DNA from: Methanomassiliicoccus sp.
GTDB lineage: Archaea > Thermoplasmatota > Thermoplasmata > Methanomassiliicoccales > Methanomassiliicoccaceae
Direction: 5' to 3'
NCBI GenBank assembly: GCA_016109435.1
Contig: JAEILR010000003.1
Location: forward strand, 186,001-250,000
DNA length: 64,000 nucleotides
The translations under genes and the position numbers were made by a program. Shown here one piece after another: positions 1 through 8,399 of the stretch; position 1 is the stretch's first letter, and each line of letters begins with the position of its first letter. The notes under the pieces are model-generated. The model was not told where the DNA came from. It was given only the letters and a program-made list of their open reading frames with translations, and made no database searches.

Positions 1-625
1 TCTCCGAGTAGGCGTTGTCGTAGCACAGGATGGTGTTGGTATCGTTGCACCACCGCAGGGCGTTCCTGAGGAACGGCGACGGGGCCACCGCCCCGGTGGG
101 GTTGTTGGGATAATTGAGGTAGATCATCTTGGCGTCGGCGGGGCAGGACTCCAGGTCCGGCAGGAACCCGTCATGGTCGTACAACGGGACCTTGACCGGT
201 TCCGCGTCGCACAGCAGGGCGGCGCCCTGGGCGTAAACAGGATAGGCAGGGTCGGGGGACAGCACCTTCTCGCCCGGGTTGACGAACGCCCGGGCGATGT
301 TGGCCAGGCCTTCCTTGCTGCCGAGCAGCACCGCGACCTCGCGATCGGGGTTCAGCTCCACGCCGAAGCGCCGGCCGTACCACTCGGCGATGGCCACCCG
401 GGTATCCCGCTCCCCTCCGGAGGACGGATAGCGGTGGTTCTCAGGGTCGTCGAGCTGCCTCTTGATCTCCTCCACTATCGGCCGGGGGGTGGGCAGGTCG
501 GGATCACCGATGCCAAAATCGATGATGTCCACGCCCTGAGCCTTCTTCTTGCTGACCTTCTCCTCGATCTCCGCGAACAGGTATGGCGGGATGTTCTTCA
601 AGCGCTCCGCGAACTCGCACGACAT
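1..625 (-). CDS. dapL: LL-diaminopimelate aminotransferase, N-terminal part (cut by window edge)
   Basis: PLP-dependent aminotransferase that would convert tetrahydrodipicolinate directly to LL-diaminopimelate, bypassing the succinylase and acetylase steps. About 208 residues are visible, from ATG at 625 to the left edge. They include the class I/II aminotransferase motifs FGIGDPDLPTP near residue 37, HRYPSSGG, a GSKEG segment and YLNYPNNPTG, the last typical of DapL/aspartate aminotransferase folds. The PLP lysine lies beyond the edge. It is the last visible gene of the lysine operon, ten bases after dapF, and is the enzyme needed to link DapB to DapF here, since no dapD, dapC or dapE is present. 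A general aspartate aminotransferase is the alternative, but context favours DapL. Confidence 0.85.
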   Translation of the reverse strand, partial: MSCEFAERLKNIPPYLFAEIEEKVSKKKAQGVDIIDFGIGDPDLPTPRPIVEEIKRQLDDPENHRYPSSGGERDTRVAIAEWYGRRFGVELNPDREVAVLLGSKEGLANIARAFVNPGEKVLSPDPAYPVYAQGAALLCDAEPVKVPLYDHDGFLPDLESCPADAKMIYLNYPNNPTGAVAPSPFLRNALRWCNDTNTILCYDNAYSE

Positions 626-635
626 GTGATCACCT

Positions 636-1466
636 TCATAGCTCGATCTCGCCCTGGAACACCCGGGCGGCGGGACCGGTCATCCGGACCATGGAAAGAT
701 CGTTCTTAACATTGATGGTGAGGTCGCCGCCCGGCAGCCGCACCTTCACGTCCTTTCCGAGGGGGGCGACACCCTTCAGTCCGGCGGCGACCGCCACGGC
801 GCAGGCGCCGGTGCCGCACGCCTGGGTCCAACCGGCGCCGCGCTCGAACACCGTGACGTCCAGGCGCCCGTCGACCGGGCGGACGAACTCCACGTTGGTC
901 TTCCGGGGAAAGATGGGATGATGGTGTATCTCCGGCCCCAGCCTCCGCACCTCGGCGTCATCGAGGTCCTGGAAGATGATGAAGTGGGGGTTGCCCATGC
1001 TCACCGCGGTGCCCCGCACCGACCCGCTCCCGATCTCGATGGTGCCGTCGATGAACCGGCCGTCGCAGGCCATGGGGATGTCCCCGCAGTCCAGGCGGGG
1101 CGCCCCCATGTCCACTGTGGCCTCCACGGCCTCGCCGTCACGGACCCTCACGTCGATGTCCTTCACCCCTCCCAGGGTGTTGATGCGCATGCACTCGGTG
1201 GAAGCGATGGCGAAGTCGTAGAGGTGCTTGGCCGCGCAGCGTATGCCGTTCCCGCACATCTCCGCCTCGCTGCCGTCGGAGTTCATGACCTTCATGAACG
1301 CGTCGGCGTCATCATCTGGCTGGATGTACAGGATACCGTCCGCTCCGATCCCGGTGCGCCGGTCGCACAGCCTCCTGACGATCTCCGGAGAAGTGGGCGC
1401 GGTGAGGTCCAGGTCCTCGAACAGGATGAAATCATTGCCGATGCCGTGATACTTCCAGAAGATCAA
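636..1466 (-). CDS. dapF: diaminopimelate epimerase
   Basis: Interconverts LL- and meso-diaminopimelate, supplying the LysA substrate. The protein of 276 residues has both catalytic cysteine motifs: EMCGNGIRC (residues about 73-81) and ACGTGACA near the C-terminus, plus the N-terminal HGIGNDFI signature. The start is a TTG whose first bases overlap the lysA stop (TTGA), which implies translational coupling. Upstream in the same frame the open reading runs on through antisense of lysA, but HGIGNDF must lie close to the N-terminus in this family, which fixes the start. Confidence 0.93.
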   Translation of the reverse strand: MIFWKYHGIGNDFILFEDLDLTAPTSPEIVRRLCDRRTGIGADGILYIQPDDDADAFMKVMNSDGSEAEMCGNGIRCAAKHLYDFAIASTECMRINTLGGVKDIDVRVRDGEAVEATVDMGAPRLDCGDIPMACDGRFIDGTIEIGSGSVRGTAVSMGNPHFIIFQDLDDAEVRRLGPEIHHHPIFPRKTNVEFVRPVDGRLDVTVFERGAGWTQACGTGACAVAVAAGLKGVAPLGKDVKVRLPGGDLTINVKNDLSMVRMTGPAARVFQGEIEL

Positions 1467-2722
1467 ATCATCAGCCTCGAGGGTATGCGCTGGTCCCGCA
1501 GCAGGTCCTCCATCGACTGGCCTTCGCGTATGAGGTTCGCCGTCCCCTTGTGGACCAGGACCTCCCGGGGAAGGGGCCGCATGTTGTAGTTCGAGGCCAT
1601 GGAGAAGCCGTAGGCCCCGGCGTCGTACACACAGATGATGTCGCCCTCCCCCAGGCGGGGCAGCCGGCGCTCCTTGGCCAGGTGGTCGCCGGACTCGCAG
1701 ATGGGGCCGACCACGTCGTAAGTGGCCTCCCCCGGCAGGTCGAACTTGTTGGCCACCGCCACGTGGTGGAAGGAGCCGTAGAACGCCGGGCGGACCAGGG
1801 TGTTGAACCCGGCGTCCACCCCGGCGAAGGTGCGGTCCGGTGTCTCCTTGATGTCCACCACGGTGGTCAGCAGGACGGTGGTGTCGGCGATGATGTACCT
1901 CCCCGGCTCGAGGACGATCCTCTTGACCGAGGTGCCTTCCTTGATGAGGGAGGTGATGCTCCTGGCCAGCAGGTCGAGGTCCATGGCGTGGTCCTCGGGA
2001 TGGTAGGGGATGCCGATCCCTCCCCCGATGTCGACGAAGTCCAGGTGAAGTCCGAGGTCCCTCTCGAGGCTCTGCACGATGGACACCAGTGCCTCGGTGG
2101 CCTTGACGAACGGCTCCACCACCTGGACGCCCGCGCCGATGTGGCAATGCAGGCCCATGGGGCGGAATCCCAGCTGGACCGCCTCGGCGTACGCTTCCAC
2201 GATGCGGTCCCGGGGTATGCCGAACTTGGTCGACCTGGCCCCGGTGACCACCTTCTCGTGATGCCCGGCGCCGACCTCGGGGTTCACCCGGAAGGAGATG
2301 GGCAGGTGCGGGTCGATCATGGCCAGGCGCCTGAGCTCGGAGAGCGAGTCGATGTTGATAGGGACGTTCAGCGAGGCCACCGCCCTCAGCTCCGGCGTGG
2401 AGACGTTGACCCCGGTGTACAGGATGCGGTCCGGGGTGAAGCCGGCGCGGAGGCACGCCTCCACCTCCCCGATGGACACCGCGTCGATGCTGCTGCCCTC
2501 CTGTTGGAGGATCCGTAAAATCGCCAGGTTGGTGTTGGCCTTGCACGCGTAGTTGATGCGGGTGGGCATGCACCGGTCGAAGGCATTGAACACCGCCCGG
2601 TAGTTGCTGCGGACGGCGTCCTCATCGGTCACGTAGACCGGTGAACCGTACTTCTTAACGATCTCGCTGGCCTTCACGCCCCCGATGAGCATCTGGCCAT
2701 CCATACTCTCGAATTTCCTCAT
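1463..2722 (-). CDS. lysA: diaminopimelate decarboxylase
   Basis: PLP fold-III decarboxylase that makes lysine from meso-diaminopimelate. It shows the PLP-lysine motif YACKANTN (near residue 57), HCHIGAGVQ, GGGIGIPY, EPGRYI and the catalytic CESGD motif. The chosen ATG (MRKFES) lies one base after the lysC stop; a GTG/ATG start four codons upstream at 2734 is possible but would overlap lysC. The length of 419 residues is normal. It sits between lysC and dapF in the tightly packed lysine operon. Confidence 0.94.
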   Translation of the reverse strand: MRKFESMDGQMLIGGVKASEIVKKYGSPVYVTDEDAVRSNYRAVFNAFDRCMPTRINYACKANTNLAILRILQQEGSSIDAVSIGEVEACLRAGFTPDRILYTGVNVSTPELRAVASLNVPINIDSLSELRRLAMIDPHLPISFRVNPEVGAGHHEKVVTGARSTKFGIPRDRIVEAYAEAVQLGFRPMGLHCHIGAGVQVVEPFVKATEALVSIVQSLERDLGLHLDFVDIGGGIGIPYHPEDHAMDLDLLARSITSLIKEGTSVKRIVLEPGRYIIADTTVLLTTVVDIKETPDRTFAGVDAGFNTLVRPAFYGSFHHVAVANKFDLPGEATYDVVGPICESGDHLAKERRLPRLGEGDIICVYDAGAYGFSMASNYNMRPLPREVLVHKGTANLIREGQSMEDLLRDQRIPSRLMI

Positions 2723-2723
2723 T

Positions 2724-4079
2724 TTAACCACCAATGAACGTATCGTGAATGCTTCTCACCACGTCCAGCGCCTTGTCGCTGGGAACCACGAAATTGAGGG
2801 CGACGTCGGATGCCCCCTCAGATATCATCTCGATATTGGCCCCGATATCGGCCACCGCCGAGAACACCTTGGCCGACACTCCCGGCATGTTCAACATGTT
2901 GTCCCCGACGCAGCAGATGAGCGACACGTTGCCCTTGACGGTGAGCTTCTCCACGTGCAGGTCGCCAAGGGAGTCGATCTTCCTCAGCACCTCGTCCACC
3001 GCCGGGGTGGGGATGACCATGGCCAGCGTCGATAGCGATGTTGAAACGGCGTAGGTATTGACCGCGGCGTCGGAGATCGCTCCCACCAGCCTGGAGATGA
3101 GGCCGGGCTGGTACACGATCTCGGAGGAGTACACCTTGATGATGGAGAGATCGCACTTCACCGCCACCGACCTCAGGATCTCCCCGCCGTTGATCTTCTG
3201 GCCCCTGACCAGGGTACCTTCGCCGTCGGGGTTGAAGGTGTTCTTCACCATCAGGGGGATCCCCTTGCGCCTGACCGGCTCGATGGTGCGGGGATGCAGC
3301 ACTTTGGCCCCGAAGTAGGCCAGTTCGGCCGCCTCATTGTAGTCCATCTCCCGAATGCTCTTGGCCGAGGGAACGGCCCGCGGATCGGCGGTCATGAACC
3401 CGTTGACGTCCGTCCATATCTCGCAGCAGTCAGCGTCGATGCCGTACGCTATCACGCTGCTGGAGTAGTCGGAACCGCCCCGGCCGAAGGTGAGGGGGCG
3501 GCCATCCGGACCGCAGCCGTAGTAGCCGGTGAGCACCGGCGTGGAATCATTCTCCAGCAGCGGGAGCAGGTTCCTGCGCAGATTGTGATGGGTCGCGACC
3601 AGATCGGCCGAGCCGTTGCCCGGGCTTCCCTGGGCCACGATGCCCGCGGCCTCCGAGGTGAGCGATACGCCGTCCAGGCCCTTGGACCTCAGCACATAGG
3701 CCATGGTCAGGGACGACAGCCGCTCCCCCCACGAGGATATGGTATCATCGAGGACGGGGTCCATGCCCACCTTCCAGCGGTCGTGCAGGGCCCGTCCCAG
3801 GCCTTCCAGGCTGGTGTCCAGGGCCTCTCCGTACTCGGCGAACAACGAGGGGGTCATGATGACCTTGGCGCTGGAAGAGTACTTGCCCCTGAGGTGAGCG
3901 AGGACATCGTCCACCGGCGGGCGGTCGCGGATGAAGCTGATGAGGGAGTTGGTGACGCCGGACATCGCCGAGACCACTACGATCTTCCTTCCCTCGCCCT
4001 TCCCGATGATGGCAGCGGTCCTCTCCATGGCATCCACGCTGCCAACGCTGGTGCCCCCGAACTTCATGACCTTGATCAT
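2724..4079 (-). CDS. lysC: aspartate kinase
   Basis: Catalyses the first committed step from aspartate to lysine, methionine and threonine. The 451-residue protein starts with MIKVMKFGGTSVG, the nucleotide-binding signature of the amino-acid kinase fold, and has the substrate motif FGRGGSDYSSS. Its last 130 or so residues form a tandem ACT regulatory region (VGDNMLNMPGVSAKVFSAV and neighbouring segments), so feedback inhibition is likely, presumably by lysine given the operon. The ATG overlaps the dapB stop (ATGA). Length and domain order are those of a monofunctional class without homoserine dehydrogenase. Confidence 0.94.
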   Translation of the reverse strand: MIKVMKFGGTSVGSVDAMERTAAIIGKGEGRKIVVVSAMSGVTNSLISFIRDRPPVDDVLAHLRGKYSSSAKVIMTPSLFAEYGEALDTSLEGLGRALHDRWKVGMDPVLDDTISSWGERLSSLTMAYVLRSKGLDGVSLTSEAAGIVAQGSPGNGSADLVATHHNLRRNLLPLLENDSTPVLTGYYGCGPDGRPLTFGRGGSDYSSSVIAYGIDADCCEIWTDVNGFMTADPRAVPSAKSIREMDYNEAAELAYFGAKVLHPRTIEPVRRKGIPLMVKNTFNPDGEGTLVRGQKINGGEILRSVAVKCDLSIIKVYSSEIVYQPGLISRLVGAISDAAVNTYAVSTSLSTLAMVIPTPAVDEVLRKIDSLGDLHVEKLTVKGNVSLICCVGDNMLNMPGVSAKVFSAVADIGANIEMISEGASDVALNFVVPSDKALDVVRSIHDTFIGG

Positions 4080-4855
4080 ATTCCCAACACCTCGTCCATC
4101 GAATGGACCTTTCCGTCGTTCCTTCCGGCGACCCACCTGATGGCCATCACGCAGCCCTCGGCGAACGCTTCCCTCGAGTGTGCCCGGTGGGTAAGTTCCA
4201 GCCTCTCCTTGCGGCCGGCGAAGATGACGGTATGCTCTCCCACCACGTCCCCCGCCCGCACCGAGTGTATCCCTATCTCCCTGCCCCTGGCCCCTACGTT
4301 GCCCTCCCGGCCGTACACGAACCGGTCGGTGCCGGTGGCGCCGGCCACGATCTCCGCGGCCCGCCGGGCGGTCCCCGAGGGGGCGTCCTTCTTCAGGTCG
4401 TGGTGCACCTCCACGATCTCTACGTCGTAGCCCGGGAGGGTCCTTGCCAGGCTCTCGCAGGTCTTGAAGAACACGTTCACCCCGACCGAGAAGTTCGGCG
4501 TGACCACCGCTGCTGTGCCGTCCTCGCGCACCGAGGAGGCCAGCGCGCTCATTGACGCCGCCTGCATCCCCGTGGTCCCGATGACCAGGTTCAGACCCTT
4601 CCGTCGCATCGCTGGCAGGTTGGCCTCCGCCGCGGCGGGGGAGGTCAGGTCCACGTACACGTCCGCGCCGGCGACCGCCTCTTTCAGCCGGTCCGCGCCC
4701 ATCAGGTCCACGCCCGTGGCTATCGGCCGGCCGACGCTCTCGCTGCCCGGGGACACCACGCCTCCGACCAGCTCCATGTCCGGCTGGGACCGCACGAGCT
4801 CGCATACCAGCCGGCCCAGCTTGCCGGTGGCCCCGCCCACCACAACCCTGATCAT
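4076..4855 (-). CDS. dapB: 4-hydroxy-tetrahydrodipicolinate reductase
   Basis: NAD(P)H-dependent reductase that makes tetrahydrodipicolinate. It has the N-terminal VVVGGATGKLGRLV dinucleotide motif, VIGTTG, the catalytic-region motif EVHHDLKKDAPSGTA and a C-terminal AHSREAFAEG segment. The chosen ATG (MIRVVVG) is preceded by GAGGTGG at a good distance; a GTG three codons upstream at 4864 overlaps that ribosome site and is less likely. The gene lies between dapA and lysC. Confidence 0.93.
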   Translation of the reverse strand: MIRVVVGGATGKLGRLVCELVRSQPDMELVGGVVSPGSESVGRPIATGVDLMGADRLKEAVAGADVYVDLTSPAAAEANLPAMRRKGLNLVIGTTGMQAASMSALASSVREDGTAAVVTPNFSVGVNVFFKTCESLARTLPGYDVEIVEVHHDLKKDAPSGTARRAAEIVAGATGTDRFVYGREGNVGARGREIGIHSVRAGDVVGEHTVIFAGRKERLELTHRAHSREAFAEGCVMAIRWVAGRNDGKVHSMDEVLGI

Positions 4856-4865
4856 GGCGACCACC

Positions 4866-5738
4866 TCAGATTAGTTTCTTGTCCGACAGCACTGCCTTCA
4901 GGGCGTTCAGGTGCTCGGGGCTCATTTCGCACAGCGGCAGTCGGAACGGTCCGGCCGGCTTCCCCATGAGGCGAACCGCGGTCTTGACCGGGATGGGATT
5001 GGTCTCGATGAACAGCACCGACAGCAGGGGCAGAAGGCCGTCGTTGATGCGCCTCGCCTCCTTGATGTCACCGTCGAGCATGGCCTTCACCAGGGCGAGC
5101 ATCGTCCCCGGCACGATGTTGGAGGCGACGGAGATTACTCCCTTCCCCCCCATGGCCATGGCCGGGAGGGTCATGGCGTCATCGCCGGACAGCACGCAGA
5201 AGTCCTTGGGCGCTTTGGACACGATGGTGGCGATCTGGTTGATGTCCCCGGACGCCTCCTTGACACCCACGATGCTGGGCAGCTCGGCGAGCTGGAGCAT
5301 GGTGGCGGCGGTGATGTTGGACCCCGTCCGGGACGGGATGTTGTACACTATGGTGGGGATGTCCACCGCCGCATCGATGGCCTGGAAATGCTTCACTATC
5401 CCGGCCTGGGTCGGCCGGTTGTAGTATGGCGTCACCGACAGTGCTCCGTCCGCCCCGAGGTCCTTGGCCCCCTTGGTGAGATGGATGGCCTCCTTGGTGG
5501 AGTTGGAGCCGGTGCCGGCCACGATCTTCGAGCGCTTGGCCTCATCGATGACGATGCCGATGACCTTCAGATGCTCATCATGGTCCAGGGTCGCCGATTC
5601 CCCGGTGGACCCGCAGGGGACCAGGACCCGGATACCACTCTCCTCCTGGAACCGGACCAGCTCCCGGAGGCCCTCCTCATCCACTGCCCCGTCCTTCAGC
5701 ATGGGGGTGATGATGGCGGTGGCGCAGCCGGAGAACAT
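4866..5738 (-). CDS. dapA: 4-hydroxy-tetrahydrodipicolinate synthase
   Basis: Class I aldolase condensing pyruvate with aspartate semialdehyde. The 290-residue protein contains PCGSTGESATL (residues 41-51), the tyrosine motif YNIPSRTG and the Schiff-base lysine motif VGVKEASGD, all in the expected order. The ATG has GGGGAGCGTGAG upstream and starts one base after the lrp stop. Members of this superfamily can act on other keto-acids, but the surrounding dap genes settle the assignment. Confidence 0.95.
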   Translation of the reverse strand: MFSGCATAIITPMLKDGAVDEEGLRELVRFQEESGIRVLVPCGSTGESATLDHDEHLKVIGIVIDEAKRSKIVAGTGSNSTKEAIHLTKGAKDLGADGALSVTPYYNRPTQAGIVKHFQAIDAAVDIPTIVYNIPSRTGSNITAATMLQLAELPSIVGVKEASGDINQIATIVSKAPKDFCVLSGDDAMTLPAMAMGGKGVISVASNIVPGTMLALVKAMLDGDIKEARRINDGLLPLLSVLFIETNPIPVKTAVRLMGKPAGPFRLPLCEMSPEHLNALKAVLSDKKLI

Positions 5739-5739
5739 C

Positions 5740-6162
5740 TCACGCTCCCCCGAAATGTTCCCTCAGGATCAGGCGGGTCCTGGTGGACTGGACATTGTCG
5801 AAACGCCGGATCCGCTCGATGATCTCATTGAGCTGGGGCGAGGACGTCACATCGATGATCGCCACCACGTCCTCCTCTCCGGTGACCTCGAACACCTCTG
5901 ACACTCCTTCGAACTTGGCTATCTTGGCGCTGACGTCGGACGTGTTCACGTTCACGTTGATCTTGATCTCGATGATGGCCTTGACGTTCTTGCTGCTGGT
6001 CTTGATGGTGAACGACTGTATGATCCCGTCGTCCACGAGCTTGCGCACCCTGCTGCGTATGGTCCCTTCCGATACCTTGAGCTGATTTGCTATGTCTACG
6101 AACGGCCTGCGAGAATCCTTCTTCAGTATCTCGATGATCTTCTCGTCCAGATGGTCGATCAC
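5740..6162 (-). CDS. Lrp/AsnC family transcriptional regulator, first gene of the lysine operon
   Basis: Protein of 140 residues with an N-terminal winged helix (residues about 1-60, SRRPFVDIANQLKVSEGTIRSRVRKL) and a C-terminal RAM ligand-binding domain (about 65-140, with GEEDVVAIIDV). This is the standard Lrp/AsnC layout. GTG start with GGGTGTG upstream. As the promoter-proximal gene of an operon for lysine synthesis it probably senses lysine and controls the operon, by analogy with Sulfolobus LysM, which regulates a different lysine pathway. That specificity is inference. Confidence 0.9.
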   Translation of the reverse strand: MIDHLDEKIIEILKKDSRRPFVDIANQLKVSEGTIRSRVRKLVDDGIIQSFTIKTSSKNVKAIIEIKINVNVNTSDVSAKIAKFEGVSEVFEVTGEEDVVAIIDVTSSPQLNEIIERIRRFDNVQSTRTRLILREHFGGA

Positions 6163-6225
6163 AGTTTCACACCCTTCTAAATGATTTCTACGAATTCCTT
6201 AAGCCTTTTTGATGATAACAAAGGT

Positions 6226-6237
6226 GTATTATAAATC
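6226..6237 (-). promoter_or_regulatory. TATA box of the lysine operon
   Basis: Read on the minus strand the site is GATTTATAATAC, about 70 bases upstream of the lrp GTG, giving a predicted leader of about 40 bases that carries the ribosome site. The 215-base gap from 6163 to 6377 shows nothing else convincing. Confidence 0.6.
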
Positions 6238-6377
6238 TATATGTGTGACGGAGGTCAGTCTGCGAAAATAGTTTAGTTCACGGGGTTTCTCGTCACCGCA
6301 TCGACAAATCACGTATATCTCGTCCAGATACAGCGCCCGGTCCGGCCGCGCGGCGGCTTCCGGACGGTGGGTCGGCC

Positions 6378-6827
6378 TCATCTCACCTGGTCCACGAACC
6401 GCTGCCACCGCCGGACGTCCTCTATACGCTTCATCAGGTCCTGGCGCTTTATCTCGGCGGCCTCCCCCCTGGCGTTCCGAAGCTCGTCCACCGCCCGAAG
6501 GATGGAGCGGGCCTCATTCATCAGGTCGCAAGCCTGCTGCCGGCTGACGTCCCCGTGCTTGATGTCCGCCTCGATCTCCCTGACGTGACGGTCCAGAAGC
6601 TCGGCCAGGACCGCGGCGTCCTCCTGCTCCTGCTCCGTGGGGGCGTCGTTGGTGATGTAATGGTACACCGTGTCCCGGAGCCGCACCGAGCGGTCCTCTA
6701 TGGTGATCTCCTGGGGTATCATCTCCCCGACCCAGAACAGCAGGGAGTGGATGCGGGAGATGATCCTGCCGCGGTCCTCGGCGGTCAGTGCCGACGTGCC
6801 CTCGCAGACATCTCGAGCTTCGCGCAT
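6378..6827 (-). CDS. conserved archaeal protein of unknown function, helical
   Basis: 149 residues, rich in charged residues and predicted almost entirely helical (EDRGRIISRIHSLLFWVGEMIP, then long Glu/Arg/Ala stretches). No enzyme motif, signal peptide or membrane segment is visible. It may belong to one of the small archaeal DUF families, but I cannot name it with certainty. The ATG begins one base beyond the stop of the GfcR-like gene, so the two are almost surely co-transcribed. Confidence 0.7.
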   Translation of the reverse strand: MREARDVCEGTSALTAEDRGRIISRIHSLLFWVGEMIPQEITIEDRSVRLRDTVYHYITNDAPTEQEQEDAAVLAELLDRHVREIEADIKHGDVSRQQACDLMNEARSILRAVDELRNARGEAAEIKRQDLMKRIEDVRRWQRFVDQVR

Positions 6828-6828
6828 G

Positions 6829-7470
6829 TCAGTGGTAGGGGAAGGAGTGCAGCGGCCCGCCGCCCAGGATCGTCCCGCCCATCGACCTCGCGCGTATCAG
6901 GCCTCTCAAGGGGACCCCCCCGATCTCGTTCAGGCTGCTCTTGTTCACGATCACCACGACCAGCGCGGGGTCCCCGCCGGCCTCCCGCACATCCTTTATC
7001 GCCTCTTCGGCTGTCGCCCCGGTGGTGACCACATCGTCGATGATCACCGTCCTCTTGCCCCCCACCGAAGCGTAGTTGGCGGACATGGCCCCGCCGGCCT
7101 TGCCCCTCTCCGCCGGAGGCTTGTACACCGCCAGGTCCAACCCCATGTTCTCTGAGATGTACGTGGCGAACGGTACGCCATTGAGGGCGATCCCCAGCAC
7201 CACCTCGACCTCCATGTTCTTGTTCTGCAGCTCCTCCATCACGATGTCGGCGAGGATATCGCTCATCAGCGCTATCCGGGTCCCGCTGACCCCCAGGCTG
7301 CGCCATCCTACCTTGACGTCGCTCGGCGGCAGACCTCCGTCCTCGCCCTGCTCGACGAGGTACTGCACGGTGTCCACCGAGAGATGCAGCTCATCGGCGA
7401 TCTCCCTGTCGCTGAGCTCCTTCGCGTTAAGCTCCCGTGCTCGCCTGGCGAGCTCCTTGACATCCACCAT
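6829..7470 (-). CDS. HTH-containing orotate phosphoribosyltransferase-like regulator (GfcR type)
   Basis: 213 residues: an N-terminal helix-turn-helix (about 1-45, ELSDREIADELHLSVDTVQYL) joined to a phosphoribosyltransferase fold with the PRPP loop VIIDDVVTTGAT (near residues 137-148). This combination is the PyrE-like family whose haloarchaeal member GfcR regulates sugar catabolism; it is distinct from genuine OMP-forming PyrE. It probably acts as a DNA-binding sensor of a phosphoribosyl or nucleotide ligand. The ATG lies about 28 bases after a TATA-like element, so the mRNA may be leaderless. Confidence 0.82.
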   Translation of the reverse strand: MVDVKELARRARELNAKELSDREIADELHLSVDTVQYLVEQGEDGGLPPSDVKVGWRSLGVSGTRIALMSDILADIVMEELQNKNMEVEVVLGIALNGVPFATYISENMGLDLAVYKPPAERGKAGGAMSANYASVGGKRTVIIDDVVTTGATAEEAIKDVREAGGDPALVVVIVNKSSLNEIGGVPLRGLIRARSMGGTILGGGPLHSFPYH

Positions 7471-7493
7471 GACCTCGACATTGGGCGAATGAG

Positions 7494-7502
7494 ATAATAA
7501 AT
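7494..7502 (-). promoter_or_regulatory. TATA-like element before the GfcR-type gene
   Basis: Minus strand ATTTATTAT, centred about 28 bases upstream of the ATG at 7470 and located just after the panE stop. The spacing fits a transcript that begins at or next to the start codon. Confidence 0.45.
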
Positions 7503-7508
7503 CCCCCG

Positions 7509-8399
7509 TCACCGGAGGGAGCGCACGAGGGACCATAGGGTCCGGTTGACGGTCATGTTCACCCCTCGCTCCTCCCCTGCCCGGACCAGGGCGCCGTTGA
7601 TCTCGTCGATCTCCGTCCGCTTCCCCCTCTCCACGTCCTGCAGCATGCTGGACCGGTTCCCGGCGGTGGCACGGACCACCTCCATGACCTTCTCGAAGGG
7701 GTCTCCGGCGCAGGGGACGACGCCGCACGCGCCGGCCGCCCTGGCGCCTTCGGCACAGGCGGCCCGGCTCAGCTCCCGCAGTTCGTTCTGGCGCAGGATG
7801 CAACCGTTCTCCTTCCGCACCAGAGCGGTGATGGGGTTCACCGACGCGTTCACCACGGCCTTGAGCCAGACCTCCTGCCGCACCTGGGCCGTGACCCGGG
7901 CGGGGATTCCGCTTCCGCTAAGGACCCTGCCCAGCTCTATCGCCATGCCATGCTGTCCGCTCGTCGAGCCTACGGCCACCTCCTTGAGCCCGGATAGGCG
8001 GACCTCCCCCGGCCCCAGATAGGTGACCCCCAGGACCGGCACGGCGATGATGGCCCGGGGACCGAACGCCCGCTCCATGATCTCCACGTTCCCCAGCCCG
8101 TTCTGCACCGATACCGCCATGGTATGCGGGCCGACCAGGGGAGCGACCTCCCGGACCGCGTTGCCGGTATCGTAGGCCTTGACCGTGATGAGAACCACGT
8201 CCTGAGTTCCCAGGCCGTCGACCGCCTCCCTAGCCTCGGGACGGTAGGTCGCTTCGACGGTCCCCCTGACCCGCAGCCCTTTGGCGTTGACGGCATCGAC
8301 GTGCTCCCTGCGCCCCACCAGGACGACATCGTGGGCCGGGGAGAGCATGCCTCCGAGCAGGCTGCCCACCGCTCCCGCCCCGAACACCGTGATCCTCAT
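7509..8399 (-). CDS. panE: 2-dehydropantoate 2-reductase (ketopantoate reductase)
   Basis: NADPH-dependent step in pantothenate and CoA synthesis. The protein of 296 residues begins MRITVFGAGAVGSLLGG, a classical GxGxxG Rossmann motif, and has the ApbA-type VSVQNGLGN and the catalytic lysine region VWLKAVVNASVNPITAL. Start overlaps the stop of the upstream ATL-EndoV gene (ATGA). A longer frame to 8483 exists but is antisense-like sequence inside the neighbour. Confidence 0.9.
   Translation of the reverse strand: MRITVFGAGAVGSLLGGMLSPAHDVVLVGRREHVDAVNAKGLRVRGTVEATYRPEAREAVDGLGTQDVVLITVKAYDTGNAVREVAPLVGPHTMAVSVQNGLGNVEIMERAFGPRAIIAVPVLGVTYLGPGEVRLSGLKEVAVGSTSGQHGMAIELGRVLSGSGIPARVTAQVRQEVWLKAVVNASVNPITALVRKENGCILRQNELRELSRAACAEGARAAGACGVVPCAGDPFEKVMEVVRATAGNRSSMLQDVERGKRTEIDEINGALVRAGEERGVNMTVNRTLWSLVRSLR

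Noticed and set aside
1467-2573. Long minus-strand open frame continuous with dapF, running antisense-frame through lysA
   Set aside because: Arg/Gly/Pro-rich translation typical of GC-rich shadow frames; dapF family start HGIGNDF lies at 1466 and lysA occupies the region.
4080-4805. Upstream extension of the lysC frame
   Set aside because: It overlaps dapB, which has all family motifs, and its translation is low-complexity; lysC starts at the MIKVMKFGGTS codon.
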